Shown here: piece after piece, positions 22,021-36,475 of the stretch
Layout of the letters: every line of letters begins with the position of its first letter
How positions within the stretch are numbered: the first letter of the stretch is position 1
Origin: Ichthyophonus hoferi
Lineage: Eukaryota; Opisthokonta; Ichthyosporea; Ichthyophonida; Ichthyophonidae
Direction of reading: 5' to 3'
NCBI GenBank assembly: GCA_002751075.1
Contig: NAOQ01000144.1
Coordinates: 11,646-48,120 of the forward strand
DNA: 36,475 nt
Program-made: the position numbers and the translations under genes
The notes under the pieces: generated by a model
What the model saw: only the letters and a program-made list of their open reading frames with translations
What the model was told of the DNA's origin: nothing
Databases searched by the model: none

Positions 22021-24221
22021 AAACTTACTTTTAACCGGTGATGTAATCATTAGTCTTGTTCTTAAATTAATATAGTATGTGTTTGAATGAATTAGTTATC
22101 CTATGTGAATTACCTAGTTACTAACTTCTCACTTATTATGGAACCAGGAATTATTAATCAGTTAAAGATCATTGAATTAACGGTAGAAGACTATTAAGAG
22201 GTATGTTTTAATTAATAGTAATAATTAGCTTTCATAAAGACATAGATTATGCCTATTGATTATATCGTGATTAGCAAAAGGCCTTTTAGGTACAGGTTTG
22301 AAATTTCAACTTTGGGCTTTACTATTGCAACCTGGGTCTATCCTCTCGGGATATTATTCATTACATGACTTTACCGTTTCTTAAGTATTAGCGCTAAGTT
22401 TAACACCCTGTGCAAACAAGACATCTAGGCTGAGTGTGAAGTGAAAGAAAAAATTTAAAAAACAGTTTTCAAAGTTTAAAGATCAAAACTTTATTTTGGG
22501 GTTGATACTTCTCATGACATGCGGCAGAAGCTATCGTCAAGTAAGCGAGGATGATAGAAGGAGGATAGAAGATAAAAGTAAAACACTTGAAGGCATGTCT
22601 ATTAAGAGATTATGATATTTTGAAAACTATATTACATATCACCGATAACGGAAAAAATTTAAACTAGTAGTTTTTTATTACAATAAAAGACCAAATTGTT
22701 TTCCAATTTATTTGTTCTTTTGATCCGGAAACATTTAGTTTTGATCAGCAGATAATTTAATCAACTACAGCGCGTGGTATTCCTGTGATTCCCCACTAGT
22801 GCTAACCACTTCACCGCAAAATTAACCAGATTATGTGTTACATTACACTGGCTTTAATATCTATTTCATTATATTATATTATCTATATTAAAAAATTAAA
22901 AAAGAATACAGCGTAGGGTATTCCCGTGTAATCCTCCACTACAATACTAACCACGCTCACACCAATTCAACTTTCCAGATCCGACGAGATGGTATGCTTT
23001 CTGCTAGGTATGGCCGTAACTAACTGTACGACCTTATGCCAAAATATTACACATAACTTATTGATATGAATTATAAATTTTAATAAATGATTTAAATTCT
23101 TTTCCCCTAAATATTCATAGATATGATAATTATAACACTTAGGTATGGTCGTAATGAAAAAAACAGGAAAAAAACAGGTCAATCTTATAATCTAACTATA
23201 CATCCTAATAACATTTCCTTTATTATAGGGTAAGTTATTTAATTGATTTCTATTATTACTTACGTAAATATTTATATTAGTTGTAGTAAAATATTATAAA
23301 CGCTGCAAATTTTAATGCAAGCTATGGTAATTGCTAGAGAATGTAGAAAGAGAATCACACCATATTGTATCTTTCCCACAATTTGGTTCTGGCTTTTATC
23401 AGTACTATGAAGCCTCTTTTTTCCGGTTTAGAGATTGACAGAGTTACGTTCTATCATGTTCACTTTTTTAAATGAATTATTGATCTTCATTTACGAGTAA
23501 TTCAGAGTACTTTTAAGTCTATTGATTAATCTGAATGAATGGGATAGTATTGTACTAATTAATTATGACTAACGAGTATATTGAAATGTAATATATTTTA
23601 GCAAATTCAGTAATTGTTAAAATTATCACAACAATATTTGACTTGTGCACCAGTCTGACAATCTACTCGTTACAATCCACATCATTAAAGGGTATCCATT
23701 GCGGCATCTGCCATTGCAGGCAGAATTTTAAATGAAGGCGAAAGAATTTCATTCAGTTTAACTGCGAAAAACAAGAGGATCCTGTCACATTCGAAACTTT
23801 ATATAATTGCCAAATATAGCAAATTTATTTAGATTACCTATTAATCTGATTATTAACCAATTAATTAATCGAAGATTATTAGTAGCCCGAGTATCCCTCT
23901 CTTATGTTGCTATCCTTGGCAGAAGGACATATTCCTCCTTCAGGTCAAGCTTCTACTTCACCCTAATTACTAGATTGTATTTTACTACATCGCCCATTAC
24001 AGCCATACACTTATGATGATCTCAGTCCCCAGTCCCAGCATGTACACACCCGCTACTACACAACTAGCATAACTCCAAGACACCCGTTTTGCTAATCTCC
24101 ATGGTCACACTCCCACTAATAAATATCTCAATCTCTAATCACTTCCTTTCCCTATGTTCAACATGTACGTATCCTAGGTCAGGCACCATCAGACACTCCA
24201 GATTCATGTATTGCTTTCTGA

Positions 24222-24524
24222 AATGGCTCACAGGTCACCAATCTTTACAGTACCTCTGCTCCTAAGAAGCTTGTTCCTTGCAATGTCTGTTCTGCCAATA
24301 AGATTGTAACTAGTCCTTTCCCAACCCATAGGAAATACACCATTCATACCGCACAAACCATTTATAGTGATGTCGTTAAGCCTCTTCATGTCTCCTATGG
24401 CAGCTGTCATGAGTTTATCCTCTTCATCGATGACTTCACTCACTACGCAACCGTGTACTGCATGAAACTCAAGGAAGTCTCGACCCTTTTTGAGCAATAC
24501 ATGGAGGCAGCCCAAGCTGAACAC
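24222..24524 (+). mobile_element. Ty1/copia retrotransposon relic: integrase zinc-binding part and start of the core
   Basis: The plus strand shows a GH...CNVC zinc-binding (HHCC-type) segment followed by SANKI and the start of the integrase core, FILFIDDFTHYATVYCMKLKE, the copia counterpart of the usual FIDDFSRYTWVYF block. The element is broken, and only about 100 codons are recognisable here. No reverse transcriptase or RNase H part could be recognised downstream. The age is probably considerable because nothing else of the polyprotein is readable. Confidence 0.75.
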
Positions 24525-25217
24525 TAGGATGCCTTCCCAAATTACTTTCAAGACATTTTTTTAATTCGTATTCGTTATCATGTTGCATTTGGTATTTTTG
24601 TAATAACACAATTATTATCTGGCTATGACATTTAATAAAATAGTAATAATAAAAATGCCTTGGATTTACACTTGAGTTTTGGGGTTTGAACAGTTGCCAC
24701 ATTTACAGTACTATCTTGCTTCTTTATGACTTCATTGAAATATAATAGCTAATACATATTACACTGTTAAATGGCCCAGATTATATAGACTACTTACTAT
24801 GGTATGTCAAAATATATAAGACTCTAATAGCCTATTAAATAGTATTATAATGCATGCTATCCTATCACATATTATTATATCGCTATACAATAGGATGTTG
24901 TCTCCACAATCAAATAGTATGCTATTAGATTTTGGTATATTATTATAGCATATTATAGCATATTCTATGATATTTTTACCATACTAAAGCATGACTTTGT
25001 ATCAAATCATATTATCATAATATATATTTTTCTTTTATGATTCATCCTTGTCAAGTATTCAAAATGAATAAAGCAATGGTGACTTTCAGGTAACCATATT
25101 ATATAGTCTTTTTTTCTCTTCCAAAAAAATACAAATTTTGCATCCAAGTTCAAGATCACACAAACTGCATTTTGTTAATTAGAAAATGCAATAATCATGT
25201 TTTACCAGATAAAAATG

Positions 25218-25223
25218 TTTATT
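25218..25223 (-). terminator. Possible polyadenylation signal for Arp3
   Basis: TTTATT on the plus strand reads AATAAA on the minus strand, about 325 bp beyond the Arp3 stop codon. Other AT-rich variants are nearby, so the assignment is tentative. Confidence 0.35.
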
Positions 25224-25546
25224 TGATCATTAGAGGATGGCAATGATTGGTCAATACATCAGAGCGAGCAGGCTGATAAAAATCGCGTCCAATCAGCAAG
25301 TTGCAGGGTTTACTACGAGAAGAAAGAATATAGTGTTAATATTGTATCTTACATAATACATAAATAAAATATATAAGCTATAAAAGCATGCAGGTATGAC
25401 AGTATGGGTATGTATACATGGTGCAACATAGTCAGAAGCGATAAAAGAAATTCACGAGAAACTTATAGATAGATAAACAGATACAAATATAGCAAGATGA
25501 GGCATGGGTACAATACAGTATAGCTAGCTACCTTCGTACACACCAT

Positions 25547-30269
<4,723 letters not shown>

Positions 30270-30883
30270 CTTCGATATTACTTTTTCTAGGGTCAGTATA
30301 CCCCACTAAATAAATTATTACTAATAACAGCAGATAAAAAACGGGTGTTATAACTAGTATGTGTTACCTAAATTTTTTTTTGTGATCTAGGGTTAAGGAA
30401 AATTATAATCTATTTTAAATTTTATAACTACCTTATATGGTTATTTATAAATATTTTAATTGGGCTAGATACGGGATTGGATTGGGTATGCCATGGCTCA
30501 ATAAATTATAAATTATAAATGTTAAATCATAAATGTTAAATCATAAATGTTAAATTAGCATTAATTAATAATTATCATCAATAATAATTAATTTTAATAG
30601 TAACTATAAACCTTAGAATAGAATGTATGGTTATTTATGGTCATTTTATAAATATTTTAATTGAGCTAGATACGGGACTGGATTGGGTATGCTATAGCTC
30701 AATAAATTATAAATTATAAATGCTACATTATAAATGTTAAATTAACGTTAAATAATAATTATCATTAATAATAATAATAATTAATTTTAATAACAATTAT
30801 AAACCTTGTATGATAATAACATAGCTAATGGTGGATAGATATTAAGTTGTCTTTAGCCTTTACTTTAACTTACTTACTATAAC
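30270..30883. promoter_or_regulatory. Arp3-CD2BP2 divergent intergenic region, candidate bidirectional promoter
   Basis: The two start codons point away from each other across 614 bp. Most of the interval is AT-rich and is occupied by a tandem duplication (30436-30807). No TATA or GC box stands out. Shared promoter activity is inferred from geometry only. Confidence 0.45.
30436..30807 (+). repeat. Tandem direct duplication, two units of about 180 bp
   Basis: Unit 1 covers about 30436-30614 and unit 2 about 30626-30807. Both start TATGGTTATTTAT, pass through GAGCTAGATACGGGA or GGGCTAGATACGGGA, GGATTGGGTATGC and GCTCAATAAATTATAAATT, and end TATAAACCTT. They differ by scattered substitutions and a few small indels, so the duplication is not brand new. 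It lies wholly between the Arp3 and CD2BP2 starts. Confidence 0.92.
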
Positions 30884-33800
30884 ATGGCCTTAAAGAGAGG
30901 GGTTAGTTTTATGCTGGACGGGGTAGGCCCTGGTTAGTGCCTATTATTACTTCCTTCATGCATATAGTTATGGTTATACACACACCTTGAATTCTCTCTC
31001 CTAGGAGGTCTTTTTGTAGTATGAGTATACAATATATGTACCTAATCATGCTTTCTCCTATAAACATGATCTCCCGCCTCCACTCTTCTCCCTTAGTCTC
31101 ACTCTTTCTATCGCTCCACTTATAAATATACACTCTTATAGTAGGTATATTTTGACTTGTATCTTGACGTGTAAACATTATAGTTCACACTTTCACACTG
31201 AGATATGGTTTAATTCACCAGCTGGCGATGAGGAAAAACCAACTGCAGACCAGGTGGAGGGTGTAGAAGACGCAGAGATAGATATTCAGGAGGAAGAGGA
31301 GGAGGGAAGGACAGGGGGTAAGAAGAGAAAAGGTTTGATGACAGGAGGAGATGAGAGTGAAAGTGCGAGTGAGAGTGAGAGTGATAGTGAGGAGGGGGGC
31401 GAGGTGGCCAAGTATGAGCTGGATGAGGATGCGATGGAAGGAGAGGAGGACAAGACTGAGTCCTTCAATGACAAGGGGGAACTTATAACTCCTTTTAATT
31501 TACGAGAGGAGGAGGCTGAGGGGTGGGTGGCCAAAACATGTGTTATAGGCCGGGTTGAGATCTAGTCTCTAATTCTCTGTCTCTCTCTTTCCATCATTTT
31601 TTTTCTGTCCTATCCATACACACTAGGGTATTTATTTCTGTATATATTTATATGTACCCATATATCTACATGCATGTGGCTTCATATCTGATTATATGGT
31701 ATGCACATATGTGTGTCTCATCCGAATATGTCGCACTATTTATAGCCTTTATGCTGATTGGTAGTTATTGCTACCATTTAGGCCTGTGCAAGGCCAACTG
31801 TACTTATTACTATTGGTGAACAATTATAGGACATGATAAGTAATTGGCCCCGACTAAATATACCTCCTATCCCTATTGGTTAATAATTATGTGTTGAATG
31901 TTAGACACTTTAACCAGGGCTAAATATACTCAATTAAGATCATTTACTAATCATATACTGTATGCATTCCTATTGGCTGATAATCATCTGTCGTATCCAG
32001 GCATTTTGACAAGGATGGCATGTACTACTTTAAAAAGAACACAGAAGCCAAGGACCCTTGGCTGGAGTCAGTGAACTGGTATACGTCGTATTTACTTTAC
32101 TGTCCAATCATTTCTTCCTCCTATATCCTTATTTAGTATATTTCTCTCTCTCATTGGTGGCTGTGTTAAGACTACCTAGGGCCTTGTCCATCCTAATATA
32201 TATGGTGAGCATAGGTATATCTAACCATGGATTTCTTTTATTATATGGCGGGGCTTTTTAACCACCAAAATGAGCGAGTTAATAAATGAGATATATGCAT
32301 TATGATAGTATATAAGTGCTTGTAAACCAATAGCATCTTTGGTCTAATCATATAGCTAATCATATGCAGCGCTCTAACCTTCATATAATCCATTATTAGG
32401 AATGAGGATGTGGCTCATAATGCCAAGGCTGCACCAGTCAAATCAATCCTTGATGTGGACGAGGAAATGGTACTGATCTCTTATTTATATACCTGTCATT
32501 CTATAGCCTACTATCCATGTACCTTTCTCTCTCTCTAGCCTACTATCTATATACCTTTCTCTCTCTAGCCTACTATCTGTACACCTCTCTCTTTCTATAG
32601 CCTACTATCTGTACACCTCTCTCTCTCTATAGCCTACTATCTGTACACCTCTCTCTCTCTATAGCCTACTATCTCCCACCCAACCTACGTGATCCTTCCT
32701 TTTCTCTATATCATATATTTTAGTTATATCCACCACTTATATCTATGATATTTAGCTACGCACACATCTCTGTCATACATGATTGGCTTATAATTTCCAA
32801 CCGTTCTCGTAGGAAGCTATCAGCCAAATGGATGAGTTGCAGAAGATTGTAGGTGTGCTCCAACCCGGAGAGACTGTGACTAAGGTAAGAGCACTGATAG
32901 GATAGATATCGTGGGATGACATGTACCTTGTTATTGGTTGTTACATGATTGGCTATTCATAGCTACCAAGACAATGGTTGGCTGACAGTCATATGCTCTT
33001 TTAGCCATTCCTTGCTACTTATAACTATATATGGCCTGTAACACCTGATCTCTGTATGGATAGCCCTATCTATAATATTATTTAAACCAACGATCATCTA
33101 ACAGGCCCTCAAACGATTGGGTGGGGGTGCGTCCGCGGCTGCAGGTAGAAAATGGCAGCAGAAGAAAAAGACACAACCAATAAAACCTGAGGTAGGTGTT
33201 GGTATTGAATTATAGCTACTAATAGGCATTAAGAGATAAAATATAAAATATACCATGTACTAAGTACTGGTGGGGTGGGTAGACCTGAATACTCCCTTTG
33301 CGACGTCATTTATTGTTCTCCCTACGTACACATGCAAATTGTTCTAAATCTGTATATATATGTATGTACATTCTAATTAGCTCCTTATCAGGTAATTCAC
33401 AGTGAGGATGATAAGGCTAACCTATTGAAATTGACTGAAGCCGCCGATCGGCTATTACAGAGCGGATATTATAGTGTGTATCTATATATCTATCTATCTA
33501 TCTATCTATCTATCTGTCTGTCTATTTTTAGTTTTACGTATGTATATATCTTTATATATACTTATTTGTAGTTATATTACCATCTTTATCTTTCTATCTA
33601 TCTCTCCATCCATTGGTGTACCCCATCCACTAATATCCCTTCCCTGTAGATGTCTATAGTGATACACGTGAACTACTCGCCAAACAATTGGATACCTCAT
33701 CAGGTAGGTGCCTAGCTGTGGTAGGAGTGGATATATAAGCATCATAGGGCAGTAATGATATGCACGTGTCTATAGGACAACAGGTGATTAGCCTATCTTC

Positions 33801-34843
33801 AACCAGTAATCTAATTATCGTTATACAGTCATTGGTCAAGCTAAATCGTCCATTTTGATTGGGTCTAAGCCTCCTGTTACTAAGAAGGCTAAGAGCGAAT
33901 CAGATGCGATTGATGACATCTATGGAGATGATGAGGCGGCCAATGAGATACCAGGCCCCAGCAATGCACCAATCACCGAAGAGAAAATGTACCGCAATAT
34001 AATTTATCTTTAATTATTGATTGGTTTATCCTTATTCTCTCCCTCTTTTACCCTGCCATCTATATTTTAATTACATTATTTGCTATGGAATGATTGGCCA
34101 TAAAGGGTAACTGACCAATCACATTGGGTGCTTATTTTATTCCTAGCTATATATGGTGGCATAGTAATTGTTTTACATAAAATGTATTCTTCCTTCTGTA
34201 GCACTCTTCTCTTATATAGATTATTATAGGATTATAGAACCCCACCCCCCCCCTAAACCATATTTACATACAAGCCTACCTTACTATATATATTTATATT
34301 ATAGGACGCCCCTCTAACCCGAATTTATATGAACCAGTGAGGATGTGGCTATAACGTCAGAGGAGGCTAGCGTCCAATGGGAATACAAGTGGAGTGAAGA
34401 GAGTAGTGAAATATTTGGACCTTTCAGTAGTGAGACTATGAATGAGTGGAAGGAAGGTGTGTTGATGTAGGCTATAATTAGGAAATTTCTTAATATTATT
34501 GTTTTTATTGGTGTATTAGCATATTCTTATTTATTGGCTTTTTCACTTTGCTTTTGTTTTGTTGTTTTTAAAATGGCTTTATATTACTATATATATATAT
34601 ATGTATATTACTATATCACTATATGTGTGTATACATCTGTATGTAACCCATCCCTCTCTCCCTCCTATACTCGACGCTCTCACCCTCTCCCTCTCCCTTT
34701 CCTATACCCTACACTCTCTACCTCTCTTACCTTACATACACTATAATCTAGCCGGTATGTTCTCGTCTGATGTTATGGTGAGAAAGGTGGGGGAGGCAGT
34801 ATTCTACAAGTGTGCACGAATCGACTTTGACCTTTACACATAA
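30884..34843 (+). CDS. CD2BP2: CD2BP2 / U5-52K, GYF-domain protein of the U5 snRNP, 11 exons
   Basis: Exons: 30884-30922, 31203-31522, 32001-32078, 32400-32469, 32813-32884, 33105-33191, 33392-33473, 33650-33703, 33829-33988, 34338-34456, 34752-34843 (stop TAA); about 390 aa against 341 in human. Seen: an N-terminal KRGVSF matching the family's KRKVTF; an acidic Glu/Ser-rich region; ITPFNLREEEAEG-HFDKDG and DPWLESVNW (human ITPFNLQEEMEEG-HFDADG); VYSDTRELLAKQL; and a C-terminal GYF domain with WEYKW, GPF-x4-M-x2-W and the terminal ARIDFDLYT (human KRIDFDLYT). Family knowledge: the nuclear protein binds proline-rich ligands and the U5-15K protein and joins the U5 snRNP but leaves before the tri-snRNP forms. 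The name-giving tripeptide reads GMF. The exon 2 start is least certain: an acceptor at 31202 keeps the frame, while another at 31221 would need a different exon 1 end. The gene is divergent from Arp3. Confidence 0.93.
32500..32674 (+). repeat. Minisatellite, about 33-bp unit, in CD2BP2 intron 4
   Basis: The word TAGCCTACTATC occurs six times at 30-36 bp intervals, each followed by a TACC or CACC and a CT-rich stretch. The last units are nearly identical to one another and the first ones more diverged. The array supplies pyrimidine-rich sequence within the intron but ends about 140 bp before the exon 5 acceptor. Confidence 0.93.
33474..33530 (+). repeat. CTAT/CTGT microsatellite starting at a CD2BP2 donor site
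   Basis: Immediately after the exon 7 donor (GTGTGT) the intron runs into about ten CTAT repeats and then three CTGT units. Frame continuity with exon 8 (ATA-GT split codon giving Asn) supports a splice before the repeat. Confidence 0.85.
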
Positions 34844-36475
34844 ACTGTGATTCCTGGCAATTGATTGGCTACCACTATATTAGTACTATTTAAACATTTC
34901 TAGCCAACCAATATAGTGTGCCTTTCCTATTGGATTATTGGCATGTTGTGATATGCACACCTGTGATACAGTTGGCTGTATATCATGATATGCTTACGTA
35001 AATATACATGATTTATAATAGAATATAACAGTAAATATATTCTAGTCAACCAATACAAACCATTCTAATCTAACGATGATATAATATAATGTCATGGGCC
35101 AATCATTTATTATATATATAGCCCACCGATAGACATACACTAAACAGAGTGTGATAGAATGGCTGGTACAAAATAATGAGACTTTAAATCTTATTGTAAT
35201 TGTTTCATTGGTTTATAATTATGCAAGTATATTAAAGTATATTAAAGTATAGTATAGTATGGTGGTATTTATTGGCCAGAAATCATATATTTTTATTTAT
35301 AATATAACCTACATACTAGCCCTAGTAATAAGAATGCACACACGTATATAGGATCTGTTTATTACGATGTATTAATGTAATAATCAGACTTGGCCAATTT
35401 CCCATGAAATAAATATAATTGGTCTTAGTATTAGTAGTATTAATTAATTAGCCCTGAAGAGTTAATCCATTATAAAATATGTAACCCTACAAGTACATAC
35501 AATGCACTTCACTGTTACGTGGTATATTTTTTAGCGACTGTTGTGTTATATAATTGGCTGTAGTTAATCGCAGATCCAATAAAAAATGCCAATTGCCATC
35601 TCCGTGAGCATTAAATAAGCCCATAGTTGTCATAGAAACATTTATCTATCCAATAAAATCAAGTATTGTCAGACTTACATCCCAGTATATATCTATATCT
35701 ATATACATATGATCGATTGGTCTTATTATATTGTTCCAGCTTATCCGAATGCCTTATTAAACATAAATAATAGTATTCAAAAACACTATTGGCTAGACTA
35801 CTACCGTTACATGGATGACTACTATCCAACGAGAGATGTGTGTACATAGCCACATATAGTCATATATAGCCATATCATATATACATATTCCATTGACCAA
35901 TCAAGAGTCAGGAAGCACTGTATATTCATTAATATCCCTCCAATCATCATACTCTCCTGTGCTGTTATGTCAGCCAATCATGTGGTCGGGCTACGTTTTC
36001 GTTTACCCAAACTAAGTAATGAACTCTTACGAGATAAGAGGCCGAGGACCTCCAGGTCTGTACATACATAGCAGGTCCGCATATAGTTTTGTAGTTTAGG
36101 CTTAGGCACGATAGTATATGGGGGAACCTGGTAGCTAGCCCCACCAAAGAATAGCGGTTAGTGATTGGGTCAGGAGTGGGACCGGAAAGGAATATTATAT
36201 TTAATAACATACTGTCATGTTGGTGATGTTATGGATTATAAGTTATATGGTCGATTATGATTGGCTGTCTATATTGGTTAAAGACTGTTATTTTCCCACT
36301 CTTTATGGTTTGTTCTCTCTAATAGCACCAATAAAATAACAGCAATACTAGCATATTATGGTAGGTACTAAATCTACAATATATCATGTTCATATATCTA
36401 CATAGTCTATACACTATATATTATACACTACACTATATACTACATATTATATACTACATATTATATACTATACAT
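34844..36475. other. Region downstream of CD2BP2 without a recognisable gene
   Basis: CD2BP2 3' UTR and intergenic DNA. Candidate poly(A) signals are the ATTAAA copies near 35230-35245 and AATAAA at 35407-35412. The segment has many CCAAT/ATTGG words and ends in a 14-bp tandem repeat (ACTACATATTATAT) at about 36434-36470. A less AT-rich stretch at 36000-36185 carries no coding frame I recognise. Confidence 0.5.

Larger units (their letters stand above)
19473..25217. other. Gene-poor AT-rich block between the CNOT4 and Arp3 3' ends
   Basis: It holds the third LTR-like repeat, the copia integrase relic and unrecognised coding-like scraps at 20741-20943 (plus) and around 20392-20607 (minus, including CSNFITLYRNIRTTTNL). 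No host gene with splice-consistent exons was found. The density of CCAAT/ATTGG is low here compared with the genic parts. Confidence 0.5.

Noticed and set aside
24228-24551. 107-codon minus-strand frame at the copia relic
   Set aside because: The recognisable integrase motifs are on the plus strand; the minus frame is a shadow.
31286-31534. Ser-rich minus-strand frame opposite the acidic CD2BP2 exon
   Set aside because: It is the antisense shadow of the Glu/Ser-rich coding exon 2.

Overview
The window looks like nuclear DNA of an animal, most likely an early-branching invertebrate such as a sponge; the organism cannot be fixed from sequence alone. The base composition is strongly AT-rich. 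The genes are split by many mostly short GT-AG introns, and all three recognised proteins are conserved opisthokont housekeeping proteins. Low-complexity AT tracts, microsatellites and decayed element relics fill the rest. There are no operons, CRISPR arrays, rRNA or convincing tRNA genes.

Layout. 1-9.8 kb is gene-poor. It holds a decayed M13 (neprilysin/ECE-like) metallopeptidase copy (about 4861-5494, minus), a possible orphan first exon with a cluster of CCAAT boxes (4467-4699, minus), two copies of a dispersed LTR-like repeat and much AT-rich simple sequence. 9805-19125 (+) is a 15-exon CNOT4/Not4 gene encoding a RING, RRM and CCCH ubiquitin ligase with a very long Gln/Gly/Met/Pro-rich tail; an assembly gap (Ns at 16716-17070) lies in one of its introns. 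19.4-25.5 kb is again gene-poor, with a third copy of the repeat, a Ty1/copia integrase relic and some unrecognised coding-like fragments. 25547-30269 (-) is an 11-exon Arp3 (ACTR3) gene of exactly the family length. 30884-34843 (+) is an 11-exon CD2BP2 (U5-52K) gene, head-to-head with Arp3 across about 0.6 kb that contains a 180-bp tandem duplication. 34.85-36.475 kb has no recognisable gene.

The three genes do not form one pathway: CNOT4 acts in mRNA decay and ubiquitination, Arp3 in branched actin nucleation, CD2BP2 in U5 snRNP assembly. The divergent Arp3/CD2BP2 pair may share a promoter. Exon structures were built by hand from splice consensus, reading-frame continuity and remembered family sequences. 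For each gene the exon phases add up to an uninterrupted reading frame (about 1180, 418 and 390 residues).

The most unusual signals are a heavy local enrichment of the pentamer CCAAT/ATTGG in and around the genes, contrasting with the gene-poor blocks; a GC-AG intron and a perfect hairpin over a 3' splice site in Arp3; a GMF replacement of the eponymous GYF tripeptide in CD2BP2; and the M13 peptidase relic whose zinc motif reads NEIMQ instead of HExxH.
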